63,357 bases of DNA, from contig JAISAH010000119.1 of NCBI GenBank assembly GCA_031266805.1, positions 1-63,357 of the forward strand, given 5' to 3'. Positions 52,329 to 60,614 of this stretch are shown here, in pieces. Position numbers and translations under genes: made by a program. A model generated the notes under the pieces. It saw only the letters and a list, made by a program, of their open reading frames with translations, searched no databases and was not told where the DNA came from. The stretch's first letter is position 1; the number at the start of each line of letters is the position of its first letter. The DNA comes from Gracilibacteraceae bacterium. Lineage in GTDB: Bacteria > Bacillota > Desulfitobacteriia > Desulfitobacteriales > Syntrophobotulaceae.

Positions 52329-53893
52329 GCTGGGAAAAATACAGCCGCCTATTGTTTTATGACGCGGCGACCGGGCTGGCGCTGGATCCGAGTTTAGCCG
52401 CCTGGCCGGAGGAGATCCTCCGGCCGGACCGGCCGGAAACCAGGCGCGCCTGGGAAGAAATGATGGATTTGGAAAAAGGCGCCATAGCCAATCCTTCCGA
52501 AGGGCGGATGGTGGGGCATTACTGGCTCCGCACTCCGGAACTGGCGCCGACCGCGGAATTGACCGCGGAGATCCGCGAGACCACAGGCCGCGTCGCCCGC
52601 TTTGCCGCGGCGGTGCATACCGGCGCCGTGCGCGGCGAACGCGGCGGCCTGTTTCGCCAGGCGGTCGTCGTCGGCGTCGGCGGGTCGAGCCTCGGCCCTT
52701 GTTTTGTGTCCCAGGCCCTGACTGCGGCGGCGGATAAAATGCGCCTGTATTTTATCGACAATACGGATCCGGACGGTATGGACCGGGTGTGGGAGTCCCT
52801 CCGGCCGTCTCTGGCCGAGACTTTGGTCGTCGTGATCTCTAAAAGCGGCGGCACGGTCGAAACCCGCAACGGCATGGAGGAGGCGCGGGCGCGTTATGAG
52901 GCGGAGGGCCTTGATTTTGCCCGGCACGCCGTGCGCGTCACCCAGCGCGGCAGCAAACTCGACGCGGCGGCGGCCGATTGGCTGGAATTTTTTCCCATGT
53001 GGGATTGGGTGGGCGGCCGCACTTCGGTGCTTTCGGCGGTGGGACTGTTGCCCTTGGCGCTGCAGGGCGTCGATACGGACGGACTGCTGCGCGGAGCCGC
53101 CGCGGTGGATGCGCTGACCCGCCGCCCGGCGCCGGCGGAAAACCCCGCCCTGCTGATGGCCCTGATCTGGCAGGCCTTGACCGGCGGACAAGGCGGCGCC
53201 CAAATGGTGATTTTACCATATAAAGACAGGCTGGAACTGCTCGCCAAATATATGCAGCAGCTGGTGATGGAATCCCTCGGCAAGGCGGAAGACCGCGACG
53301 GCCGTCTCGTGCGGCAGGGGCTCGCCGTTTTCGGCAATAAAGGATCTTCGGATCAACATTCTTACGTGCAGCAGCTGCTGGCCGGCCCGGATAATTTTTT
53401 TGCCGTTTTGATCGAAGTGCTGCGCGACCGGGAAGGAGATTCGCCCGTCGTCGGGGAAAACAGCACGAGCGGCGATTATCTGCAGGCGTTTTTGCTCGGC
53501 ACGCGCCGCGCCCTGCGCGATCAGGGCCGCAACAGCATCACCATTTCCGTGCCGGCGGTGGACGCCCCGACAGTCGGCGGTCTTATCGCCCTGTGGGAAC
53601 GCGCGGTCGGCTATTACGCCTCGCTGATCCGCGTCAACGCCTACGATCAGCCGGCCGTGGAAATGGGGAAGAAAAGCGCCGCCGAGATCATCGGTCTGAA
53701 AAACGAGGTCTTAGCCGCTTTGGCCCGGCGGCCGGAGCGGAGTTTTACGGCGGCGGCCCTCGCCGAAGATATCGGCTGCCCGGAGGAAACGGAGACCGTA
53801 TTTCAGCTGCTGCGGCATCTGGCCGCCAACGGCCGGATAAAAGGGGAGGGGAGCGGTACGCTCGGAACATTCAAAGGAGGTTGCGATGAGTAA
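52325..53893 (+). CDS. pgi: Glucose-6-phosphate isomerase
   Basis: 522 residues. Interconverts glucose 6-phosphate and fructose 6-phosphate and here connects glycogen turnover to glycolysis. Diagnostic motifs are VVVGVGGSSLGPCFVSQAL near residue 120, VVISKSGGTVETRNGM near 165 (the phosphate-binding SIS segment), FPMWDWVGGRTSVLSAVG and the catalytic glutamate/histidine region FGNKGSSDQHSYVQQLL near 340. The C-terminal 60 residues after KKSAAEIIGLKNE are slightly longer than in short Pgi forms and resemble a small winged-helix-like tail. It overlaps the amylase gene by ATGA and the next gene by eight bases. Confidence 0.9.
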   Translation: MSWEKYSRLLFYDAATGLALDPSLAAWPEEILRPDRPETRRAWEEMMDLEKGAIANPSEGRMVGHYWLRTPELAPTAELTAEIRETTGRVARFAAAVHTGAVRGERGGLFRQAVVVGVGGSSLGPCFVSQALTAAADKMRLYFIDNTDPDGMDRVWESLRPSLAETLVVVISKSGGTVETRNGMEEARARYEAEGLDFARHAVRVTQRGSKLDAAAADWLEFFPMWDWVGGRTSVLSAVGLLPLALQGVDTDGLLRGAAAVDALTRRPAPAENPALLMALIWQALTGGQGGAQMVILPYKDRLELLAKYMQQLVMESLGKAEDRDGRLVRQGLAVFGNKGSSDQHSYVQQLLAGPDNFFAVLIEVLRDREGDSPVVGENSTSGDYLQAFLLGTRRALRDQGRNSITISVPAVDAPTVGGLIALWERAVGYYASLIRVNAYDQPAVEMGKKSAAEIIGLKNEVLAALARRPERSFTAAALAEDIGCPEETETVFQLLRHLAANGRIKGEGSGTLGTFKGGCDE

Positions 53894-54329
53894 GAAAAAA
53901 AACGGTAATTTATGGGGATATGTCCTGGTCGCCGGAGTGACGGCGATTTCCACGGCGGGCCTGTGCTTAAAGCCGAGCCGCGATTTCCTGCTCGCCATGG
54001 TGAAAAAAGCGGCGCTTTTATATGTAAGATCCCGCCGCAGCGTCACCAGCAAATTGTCGGGCGATTGGCGCGGCGAGACGGTGGACGTTTACTACGGCTT
54101 CAATAACGGGATCCTCTATGTGACGGATCAGAAGGGATTTGAGAACAAAGACTGGAAAACGGGAACTTATGACCTGTACCGCGATACGGACGATCCGGCC
54201 GGCGCCTACACGATAGTCATGCGTTATGACGCCCAGACGACGGAATACGGCTTGGAGCGCCTCGATGATGAAACCGCCGTTTTCACCCGCGGCGGCGAAA
54301 GATTTTTGTTTAAAAGCGTCCGGTATTAG
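53886..54329 (+). CDS. Small membrane-anchored protein, family not recognised
   Basis: 147 residues with one hydrophobic N-terminal segment (GYVLVAGVTAISTAGLCL, about residues 10-28), a short basic stretch, then a soluble domain rich in beta strands and aromatic residues (SGDWRGETVDVYYGFNNGI, YTIVMRYDAQTTEYGLERL). The lipocalin-like pattern of a GxWxG-type start and evenly spaced strands suggests a small beta barrel, but this is only a visual impression. It overlaps the pgi stop and precedes the C-S lyase by 10 bases. Confidence 0.7.
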   Translation: MSKKKNGNLWGYVLVAGVTAISTAGLCLKPSRDFLLAMVKKAALLYVRSRRSVTSKLSGDWRGETVDVYYGFNNGILYVTDQKGFENKDWKTGTYDLYRDTDDPAGAYTIVMRYDAQTTEYGLERLDDETAVFTRGGERFLFKSVRY

Positions 54330-54339
54330 GAGGCGGCTA

Positions 54340-55506
54340 ATGACTTTTGATTTCGATTCCGTTTTGGATCGCCGCGGCAGCATGAGCCTGAAATACGACA
54401 GCGCGGTCAAGCGCGGCAAACCGGAAAACATTCTGCCTCTCTGGGTAGCCGATATGGATTTTTCCACCGCGGACTGCGTCAAGGCGGCTCTGACTCGGGC
54501 CGTCCAACTCGGCGCCCTCGGTTATTCCGAGCCGGACGAGTCTTTTCACGCCGCCCTGCGCGCCTGGTTCGCGCGCCGGCATGATTACGCCGTCGAAACG
54601 GAATGGCTGGTGCAGACGCCGGGGGTGGTGAGCGCGCTCTATACCGCGGTCAAGGCCCTGACGGCCCCCGGCGACGCCGTACTCATCCAGTCTCCCGTGT
54701 ATCGTCCTTTTAGCGCCGCCATTCTCGACACGGGGCGGCGGGTGGTGGCCAGCGAACTCATCCTCAGCGGCGGCCGTTACCGGATCGACTTTGACGATCT
54801 GACCGCGAAGATCCGGCGGGAAAAAGTAAAACTGTTCATCCTCTGCAGCCCCCACAACCCCGTGGGCCGCGTCTGGCAGCGCGCCGAGCTGGAACGGCTC
54901 GCGGAGATATGTCTGCGGCACGGCGTGGTGGTGGTGGCGGACGAGATCCATCAGGATTTCATCCTTGCCCAGCGGCGGCACACCGTGTTTGCCAAGCTGG
55001 GGCGGGAAACGGAGAATATCACCGTCACCTGTACCTCGCCCAGCAAGACCTTCAATCTGGCTGGGCTGCAATTATCGAATGTTTTTATCGCCAATAGGGC
55101 TCTGCGCAAAGCTTTCCGCGCCGAAGCCGCGCTCAGCGGCGGCAGTCAGTCCTCTCTCATGGGGCTGGTCGCCTGCCGGGCGGCGTACTCGAAAGAAGGC
55201 GAGGCTTGGCTGGAGGCCCTTCTCGCTTATTTGCGCGGCAATATGGCGCTTATCCGCGAATGGGCGGCCGCCTGGCCGAAGATCCGTTTCATCGAGCCGG
55301 AAGGAACTTACCTCGCTTGGCTTGATTGCCGGGGACTGGGGCTCAGTCCCGACGCCCTGACGGAGACCATCGAGCGCAAAGCCGGACTCTGGCTGGAAGA
55401 CGGGCGCATATTTGGCGGCGGCGGCGAAGGGTTTCAGCGGCTGAACACCGCCTGCCCCCGCTCTGTGCTGGCCGAAGCGCTGAAACGGTGGCGAAGCGCT
55501 TTTTAA
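54340..55506 (+). CDS. PatB/MalY-type PLP-dependent C-S lyase
   Basis: 388 residues from the ATG at 54340, which follows TTAGGAGGCGG; an upstream in-frame start lies inside the previous gene. It is a fold-type I aminotransferase relative: LPLWVADMDFSTADCVKAAL near residue 29, QTPGVVSALYTAVKALT, LCSPHNPVGRVW near 170, VVADEIHQDFIL, and the PLP lysine in TCTSPSKTFNLAGLQLSN near 235. Such cystathionine beta-lyase-like enzymes release sulfide or thiols from cystathionine or cysteine. The serine acetyltransferase gene 20 bases downstream supports a role in cysteine/methionine metabolism. E. coli MalY also represses maltose genes, so a link to the glycogen operon is possible but speculative. Confidence 0.9.
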   Translation: MTFDFDSVLDRRGSMSLKYDSAVKRGKPENILPLWVADMDFSTADCVKAALTRAVQLGALGYSEPDESFHAALRAWFARRHDYAVETEWLVQTPGVVSALYTAVKALTAPGDAVLIQSPVYRPFSAAILDTGRRVVASELILSGGRYRIDFDDLTAKIRREKVKLFILCSPHNPVGRVWQRAELERLAEICLRHGVVVVADEIHQDFILAQRRHTVFAKLGRETENITVTCTSPSKTFNLAGLQLSNVFIANRALRKAFRAEAALSGGSQSSLMGLVACRAAYSKEGEAWLEALLAYLRGNMALIREWAAAWPKIRFIEPEGTYLAWLDCRGLGLSPDALTETIERKAGLWLEDGRIFGGGGEGFQRLNTACPRSVLAEALKRWRSAF

Positions 55507-55525
55507 GACGGAAAGGAAAACTCAT

Positions 55526-56431
55526 ATGCAAAAGCAAATCACGGCTGATTTGCCGGAATTAGTGAGCGCGATGGCGGAAAGCTACCGCGCTCACGGTGAT
55601 ATCATCAATATTGAGGCAGTTAGCCAAATAAATAAAGACACCATCATCGAGATGATCAACACCTTCCAGATCCTCATGTTTCCGGGCTTTTTCGGCAAAA
55701 AACGCTTCAAAAGGGACGCGGCGGAATATTATATCGGCGAGTTGCTGGAAGATATTTCCTATAACCTGAAAAAACAGATCACCCGCGCCCGCCAGAGCGG
55801 CGTTCCGGAAGAAACCGCGCGCCGGGAAGCGGAGACGGTGACCAACGAATTTCTCCTGCGCCTGCCTGCGATCCGCGCGCTGCTGGCCACGGACGTGGAC
55901 GCTTCTTTTGACGGCGATCCCGCCGCCTCCAGCAAGGAGGAGATCATTCTTTCCTACCCCAGCATTTACACTATCATGGTCAACCGCCTGGCCCACGAGC
56001 TGTATTTACTGAAAACGCCGCTCATCCCGCGCATGATGACGGAACACGCCCACAGCCTGACCGGCATCGACATGCACCCCGGCGCGACCCTCGGCCATCA
56101 TTTTTTCATCGACCACGGCACGGGCATCGTGGTCGGCGAGACCACAGTCATCGGCAACAATGTAAAAATATACCAGGGAGTAACCCTCGGCGCCCTCTCC
56201 ACCCGCGGCGGCCAGGCCCTGCGCCACGTCAAACGCCACCCGACGATCGAAGACAATGTGACGATCTACTCCGGCGCCTCCATTTTCGGCGGGGAAACCG
56301 TTATCGGCGAAGGCTCGGTGATAGGCTCCAACGCCTTTATCACGCGCAGCGTCCCGCCCTGCACCAAGGTGAGCATCGTCAACCCGGAACATCGTTTCAT
56401 CAGCGAAGCGGACTGCGGCGCTGATTTTTGA
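55526..56431 (+). CDS. epsC: Serine O-acetyltransferase (EpsC/SatA type)
   Basis: 301 residues. An N-terminal helical domain (about 1-170) is followed by a left-handed beta helix of hexapeptide repeats: GIDMHPGATLGHHFFIDHGTG with the catalytic histidines, VVGETTVIGNNVKIYQGVTLGAL, then HPTIEDNVTIYSGASIFGG. It acetylates serine to O-acetylserine, the acceptor for sulfide in cysteine synthesis. It is longer than E. coli CysE because of the extended N-terminus typical of this Firmicute form. It pairs with the C-S lyase gene upstream, and a promoter for a small transcript begins 15 bases after its stop. Confidence 0.9.
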   Translation: MQKQITADLPELVSAMAESYRAHGDIINIEAVSQINKDTIIEMINTFQILMFPGFFGKKRFKRDAAEYYIGELLEDISYNLKKQITRARQSGVPEETARREAETVTNEFLLRLPAIRALLATDVDASFDGDPAASSKEEIILSYPSIYTIMVNRLAHELYLLKTPLIPRMMTEHAHSLTGIDMHPGATLGHHFFIDHGTGIVVGETTVIGNNVKIYQGVTLGALSTRGGQALRHVKRHPTIEDNVTIYSGASIFGGETVIGEGSVIGSNAFITRSVPPCTKVSIVNPEHRFISEADCGADF

Positions 56432-56446
56432 CTGCGGTTATTTTTC

Positions 56447-56475
56447 TTGACAGCGGTTTGCGGCGGTGGTAAACT
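56447..56475 (+). promoter_or_regulatory. Strong sigma-A-type promoter of a small RNA
   Basis: A perfect TTGACA at 56447-56452, a 17-bp spacer and TAAACT at 56470-56475. No coding frame follows; the transcript would meet an intrinsic terminator after about 86 bases. Confidence 0.7.
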
Positions 56476-56481
56476 GTATGT

Positions 56482-56567
56482 AGTGGAATCCGCCGCCTTT
56501 TCCGGGGCGGCTCGGTCCTAAGTGTGGACCAATACACCGCCTTCATGGGGCGGTGTTTGGTTTTTTT
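56482..56567 (+). ncRNA. Candidate 86-nt structured small RNA
   Basis: Bounded by the promoter at 56447-56475 and the terminator at 56534-56567. It can fold into three consecutive hairpins: GCCGCC/GGCGGC (56492-56511), GGTCC/GGACC (56514-56530) and the terminator stem. Nearly the whole transcript is paired and no ribosome-binding site with an open frame is present. I do not recognise it as a known riboswitch, T-box or housekeeping RNA. Exact ends are inferred: the start from the -10 box, the end from the T run. Confidence 0.55.
56534..56567 (+). terminator. Intrinsic terminator
   Basis: ACACCGCC (56534-56541), a 7-base loop, then GGCGGTGT (56549-56556) and TTGGTTTTTTT. This is a textbook rho-independent terminator for the small RNA and for read-through from the serine acetyltransferase gene. 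Confidence 0.85.
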
Positions 56568-56691
56568 AGTGACATATATGGAGTGCTTGCGCAAGAATTT
56601 TTTCCTATACCTGGAAAATATAATCATGGTATCATGTTATGTTACTCACCAAGACCATAGGCGCGCCTGCGGCGCAAGGCGCTCTGCGATC

Positions 56692-56830
56692 TCGACTATG
56701 CCGCTAAAGCGGCAGTCTCGTGCTTGGCTTCCGGGCCGTCCAGGAAGCCATCTTCTGAGCGTCATCCCGGGATGAAATTGGCGTCATTCTGGGCTAAAAA
56801 ATTAGCGTCATTCTGGGCTTGTCCCAGAAT
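56692..56830. repeat. Cluster of intergenic palindromes and a 15-bp direct repeat (REP-like)
   Basis: Within 140 bases: TGGCTTCC/GGAAGCCA (56725-56750), the 14-bp palindrome TCATCCCGGGATGA (56762-56775), the direct repeat GCGTCATTCTGGGCT at 56781-56795 and 56805-56819 (24-base period), and TTCTGGG/CCCAGAA (56811-56829). No coding sense on either strand. It resembles repetitive extragenic palindromic elements. The 56570-56690 stretch before it holds nothing recognisable. Confidence 0.6.
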
Positions 56831-56862
56831 CCATTTTCCCTTGGGGACAAAACCCAACCTTC

Positions 56863-57189
56863 CTACCGCAGCACCCGCGAAAAAACCAGCGCCGCGATCA
56901 AAGCCGCGACGAACAAAAAAGCGACGACCTTCCCGAACTTCCCCCGGGGCTTTCCTTCCGCCACTGCCGCTTTATTCAAGGCGTCAACCAAGCCTCGCGC
57001 CGCCGCGCCCCGCCAGCCGCCTTTTGGTTTTGAAAACTTTATCGGTCTGACCTTGGCGCGGAGTTTAGGCAGAGCGTCCACTTCGTTTTCGCGTTTAAAA
57101 AATTCCTCGTCATAGATGAGCCGTTCCCCGCAGCCGGCGCAGTATTCCGCGCCGGCCGCGTTTTCTGTATAACAGTTCTCACATCGCAT
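56863..57189 (-). CDS. Zinc-ribbon protein with C-terminal membrane anchor
   Basis: 108 residues. The N-terminal zinc ribbon has four cysteines in CENCYTENAAGAEYCAGC. A basic middle section (KLRAKVRPIKFSKPKGGWRG) follows, and a C-terminal hydrophobic helix (VVAFLFVAALIAALVF) with a short basic end. So it is probably a tail-anchored protein with the ribbon in the cytoplasm. Function unknown; such small zinc-ribbon membrane proteins are common in Firmicutes. A GAGAGGA ribosome-binding site precedes the ATG. It is G+C rich, unlike the ATP-grasp genes next to it. Confidence 0.8.
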   Translation of the reverse strand: MRCENCYTENAAGAEYCAGCGERLIYDEEFFKRENEVDALPKLRAKVRPIKFSKPKGGWRGAAARGLVDALNKAAVAEGKPRGKFGKVVAFLFVAALIAALVFSRVLR

Positions 57190-57254
57190 GGTAAGTCCTC
57201 TCGCGCGGGAATCGCGTACACAGTTCTATGTTGTTACGCTGGTTTTTCGATGAT

Positions 57255-58328
57255 TTATTGTGCCGGTTTCAGTACATCTCTTTGACGTACTTGATCATTT
57301 GGATAATATTTTTCATAAAGATACCGATAGTATTCAAATTGCGTCACGGCATCTTTTATAATTATGCCGGGACAGAAAGCTGGGTATGCGTTGACCTCAA
57401 ACAGCCGAAACCGGAATCCGTTTTTCGCAATTCTTTCAATGCCAATGTCAAGTCCCACAAAAGAAGTGGTTTGGTCAAAAAAGCTTTGATAATATTCTGG
57501 GAAGGTATCGCCAATCTCACTCAGACCCGCTTGGATCTCTTTCGCCGTCTCTCCCCATTCTAATTTTAAGAATATGTCTATGGGAAGGGTATATCCGCCT
57601 GAGTGCATATTGGAAACGATTCCCGCCGGATTTCCGATGCGCGGTGCGTAATCCACAATGAAGTTCCCGCCTTTTCCGCGTCGCGCGTGAATACGTATAT
57701 CGAAAGGCGCGCCGGATTTTGTGCGGGATTGAATATAGGGTTGCACTATATATCGTTTTTTTTGGAACAATGCGTTGCTGCACGCAATCCATTCATTTTT
57801 GGACAACACTGTCAGCTCGTTTTCAGATATAATATGATACTTGTTGTTCTTCTTGGAAATTTTCATTACGCCAATCCCTCCGGAACCTTTCTCAGGTTTC
57901 ATGACAATCTGGCGATTAAACTCCCGCAGATATTTTTCCAACAATTCCGGTCCGTCAAGCAAGAAATGTGGGATGAGTAGTTCGTTGAATCGCTTGTTTT
58001 CAAGTAGTAGTTGAAATGTTTGCATTTTTGACGGTTTAACAAAGGGTTGCACCAAAATCGTACCTGCTTTTGTGAAAGCCTCGCGCGTTGATTCTCTGCC
58101 AATCGCCTGAGAATTGTCCAAAAGATGTGGAAAGAGAGTGGTATTTCGCATCGAAATACCATATTCTATAAACAATGCGTCAATTGTCTTGGATTTAAAA
58201 TTTATGTCATTGCCCGAAAAAAGAAATAAACGAATGCCAAAATGATTTGCCATATACATCATTGCACTTAGAAGACTATTTATGTTCCTCTGATACTGTC
58301 GCAGGACTAATCTTCCGACCGTAATCAT
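57255..58328 (-). CDS. YheC/YheD-family ATP-grasp protein (copy 1 of 3)
   Basis: 357 residues. The N-terminal domain starts MITVGRLVLRQYQRNIN. The ATP-grasp domain follows, with a lysine/glycine loop VMKPEKGSGGIGVMKI near residue 140, PYIQSRTKSGAPFDIRIHARRG near 205, and metal-binding acid residues in RFRLFEVNAYPAF near the end. In Bacillus the YheC and YheD proteins are associated with the spore coat, but the ligase substrates are unknown. It is the last of three tandem paralogues (start overlapping the stop of the second by four bases) and is clearly A+T richer than the genes around. It is not a D-Ala-D-Ala ligase: the family motifs differ. Confidence 0.85.
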   Translation of the reverse strand: MITVGRLVLRQYQRNINSLLSAMMYMANHFGIRLFLFSGNDINFKSKTIDALFIEYGISMRNTTLFPHLLDNSQAIGRESTREAFTKAGTILVQPFVKPSKMQTFQLLLENKRFNELLIPHFLLDGPELLEKYLREFNRQIVMKPEKGSGGIGVMKISKKNNKYHIISENELTVLSKNEWIACSNALFQKKRYIVQPYIQSRTKSGAPFDIRIHARRGKGGNFIVDYAPRIGNPAGIVSNMHSGGYTLPIDIFLKLEWGETAKEIQAGLSEIGDTFPEYYQSFFDQTTSFVGLDIGIERIAKNGFRFRLFEVNAYPAFCPGIIIKDAVTQFEYYRYLYEKYYPNDQVRQRDVLKPAQ

Positions 58329-59410
58329 CCTATATTCCTCTCCATCGCAAAATTGTCATAAAGATGATGGTAATATTCGAGAAGCGCTTGGATTATACGA
58401 AATGCCTGTATATGAGGGAACACCATACCGCAATGCGAATTGATCTCAAAGATATGAAAAGATCCCCCCTTTAATGTCTTTTGTATTCCTACATCTATGC
58501 CGATATTTGCTGTAGTGACCGGAATGAGACTTTGCCAATATTCTGGAAAACCAATCGCTATTTCTTCCAGTTTCGCATAAATTCCACGCCAAGATTTGCC
58601 AAATTCATTTCGCAAAAAACCTTCTGCGGGCATGAGATATCCTCCTCCGGCCAAATTTGAGACGATTCCTTCCGGATGCCCTATTCGGACGAAAGAAGTA
58701 TGTGTGAAAGCGCCGCCTGCACCTCGTTGTACGTGGATGCGCACATCGCACGCTTCTCCCGTTAATCTCTCAGAATTTATAACCGGCTGCGCTAAATACC
58801 GCGCGTAACGATTTCCGGGCAAAGGGGCGATATTTTGATGAAAATAAGAAGGGAAATCTTCTGATGAGAAGGTCGTTTTTTTTCTCTTTGCGTGGAGTTT
58901 GTATTGTCCTCGCGTTATTTCAATCATAAAAGCACCTCTGCCGCCACTTCCGTTTCGTGGTTTCATAAACAGTCTGCCGTCGTATTGCCCCAATAGAGAT
59001 TCCAAATCTTCAATTGTTTTCACTGGTGCGGTCGGTATCAGCAATTCTTTGAATCTGTCACCTTCTCTCAAAAGTTGATATGTCTTCATCTTTGAATAGC
59101 CCGCAAAAGGTTGCACCAAAATTGTATATCTTTTCAATTTTTGAGCAATTTCCCTACATAGCTTATTATTAGCAAAGTCGGCAGAATCATCAACAATAGC
59201 GGGGATGCGAACTTTTCTGCGGACTTGCCGGCTGCGTTCAAGAAAAAGAGCGTCAATCGTCATATTTTCAATATCAACATCTTCTGGCGAAAAGAAAAAC
59301 AGATCTATGTCAAAATGATTCGCCATATGACAAATGGCTGTGTACGTATCATAAAATTTATGACCTTCGTGCATTTTGCGCACGTTCCAAAGCTTGCCGA
59401 CTGTAATCAT
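58325..59410 (-). CDS. YheC/YheD-family ATP-grasp protein (copy 2 of 3)
   Basis: 361 residues, paralogous to both neighbours. MITVGKLWNVRKMHEGHKFY opens it; the central FMKPRNGSGGRGAFMIEI loop, PVINSERLTGEACDVRIHVQRG, and SFHIFEINSHCGM near the C-terminus carry the ATP-grasp residues. IDALFLERSRQVRRKVRIP in the N-terminal domain corresponds to IDALFIEYGISMRNTTLFP in copy 1, so the whole length is homologous. Copies differ most in the acceptor-side loops, hinting at different substrates or a sequential ligation. It is separated from copy 3 by no intergenic bases. Confidence 0.85.
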   Translation of the reverse strand: MITVGKLWNVRKMHEGHKFYDTYTAICHMANHFDIDLFFFSPEDVDIENMTIDALFLERSRQVRRKVRIPAIVDDSADFANNKLCREIAQKLKRYTILVQPFAGYSKMKTYQLLREGDRFKELLIPTAPVKTIEDLESLLGQYDGRLFMKPRNGSGGRGAFMIEITRGQYKLHAKRKKTTFSSEDFPSYFHQNIAPLPGNRYARYLAQPVINSERLTGEACDVRIHVQRGAGGAFTHTSFVRIGHPEGIVSNLAGGGYLMPAEGFLRNEFGKSWRGIYAKLEEIAIGFPEYWQSLIPVTTANIGIDVGIQKTLKGGSFHIFEINSHCGMVFPHIQAFRIIQALLEYYHHLYDNFAMERNIG

Positions 59411-60475
59411 CTATATACTACTCCCTGCGATAAAGCAATCATAAAGGTAATGATAGTATTCAAAAGTCGCGATAATAGTGCCGATCCCTGTTCTTTCCCC
59501 GAGATTACCGGACGCACCCGGAAAAGCGTTTATCTCAAATAAGCAAAGTTGAAAACTCATATCTTCACGCTTTTCTATACCCACATCCAAGCCAAGATCA
59601 AAAAACGGCTCATCTAAAAATTTCTGGAAATAAGTTGGGAATTCCGTGCCAAGACGCTCCAGCTCCGTATAAACCTTCTGCCAGACTTGACCGTATTCCC
59701 ATTCTAAAAATGTTTTTATCGGAAAAGAATAGCCGCCGGTATGGATGTTCGAGGTTACGTTGCCTTTGCTACCGATTCGCGGATACATGTCAAAATAATG
59801 TTCATTACCATTGCGTCGCTGCACCCTTATCCGTATGTCAAAGGGTTCCCCTCTTAGAGTGCGGCTGTTGGCGACGGTTTGCGCTATGTGATTTTTGAGA
59901 GGGAATTGCCGAAAGAAATCTCGAAGCCCTAATTCATCCATGTCTGATAAATATTTGTTGGAAGATATGGTATATCCTATTTGCGATTTTGCGATTTTCA
60001 CAATCCCTTTCCCCTGAATGCCGTAATAGCTTTTAACAATAATTTCATTTGTGCCGAATACTTCAAACACGCGGATAATATCAGAACAACACTTTACTAT
60101 CTGCGTAGGAATCATTAAATATGAAAATTTATTTTCAGAGGTGATTTTCCGGTATTGCCCCAATTTGTTCAACCCTAATCTGTGACGAGGTATGTGCGTA
60201 TGTTTTTCCAATTTTCTGTAGTATTCAATGATTTTAGGTTCCAAAGGAGGAATATGATTGTCAATTAACGGCGGAATTTCTGTAAGCTTCCTAATTGTTT
60301 TCCCACCTTCAAAGAAAAGACCATTGATGGATTCGTTTTGAAAATCTGTATCTTCCGGAGTAAAGAAAAACAATTCTATATTGTGAGATTGTGCCATATA
60401 AAGCAGAGAATAGTATACACCTTTTTTGTTTTGCGGCATACTTTCAAATAACATTCCAACAGTTATCATGTACAT
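59411..60475 (-). CDS. YheC/YheD-family ATP-grasp protein (copy 3 of 3)
   Basis: 354 residues, first gene of the trio in transcription order. The start at 60475 gives MYMITVGMLFESMPQ, with AAAGG five bases before; the ATG at 60469 would match the MITVG start of the other copies and is a fair alternative. ATP-grasp features are IIVKSYYGIQGKGIVKI, TLRGEPFDIRIRVQRR and CLFEINAFPGASG. It is the most divergent copy: the conserved ILVQPF segment of the other two is replaced by HIPRHRLGLNKLGQYRK. No clear sigma-A promoter is visible in the 139 bases before it. Confidence 0.85.
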   Translation of the reverse strand: MYMITVGMLFESMPQNKKGVYYSLLYMAQSHNIELFFFTPEDTDFQNESINGLFFEGGKTIRKLTEIPPLIDNHIPPLEPKIIEYYRKLEKHTHIPRHRLGLNKLGQYRKITSENKFSYLMIPTQIVKCCSDIIRVFEVFGTNEIIVKSYYGIQGKGIVKIAKSQIGYTISSNKYLSDMDELGLRDFFRQFPLKNHIAQTVANSRTLRGEPFDIRIRVQRRNGNEHYFDMYPRIGSKGNVTSNIHTGGYSFPIKTFLEWEYGQVWQKVYTELERLGTEFPTYFQKFLDEPFFDLGLDVGIEKREDMSFQLCLFEINAFPGASGNLGERTGIGTIIATFEYYHYLYDCFIAGSSI

Positions 60476-60536
60476 GAACCTTTCGACTTTTCCCTTTTCC
60501 GGATCTCTGCGAGGTTAATTAATTAAATAACGGAGG

Positions 60537-60564
60537 GAAGAAAGCGGTGTTGACCGCTTTCTTC
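60537..60564 (-). terminator. Inverted repeat between the surface-protein gene and the ATP-grasp trio
   Basis: GAAGAAAGCGGT (60537-60548), loop GTTG, and its exact complement (60553-60564). In the minus-strand direction the stem ends in CTTTCTTC and no long T run follows, so it may be a weak terminator that lets some transcription into the ATP-grasp genes. Confidence 0.55.
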
Positions 60565-60614
60565 TTTCAGGTTCCAATAAAGTAGGTTGATAGGATAAAT
60601 AAAAATCGTTCGTC

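Noticed and set aside
56447-56567. T-box or SAM riboswitch for the sulfur genes
   Set aside because: It lies after, not before, the serine acetyltransferase gene, and neither the T-box sequence nor the SAM-I core is visible.
57255-60475. D-alanine-D-alanine ligases or cyanophycin synthetases
   Set aside because: The ATP-grasp motifs and the MITVG N-terminal domain fit the YheC/YheD family; Ddl and CphA hallmarks are missing.
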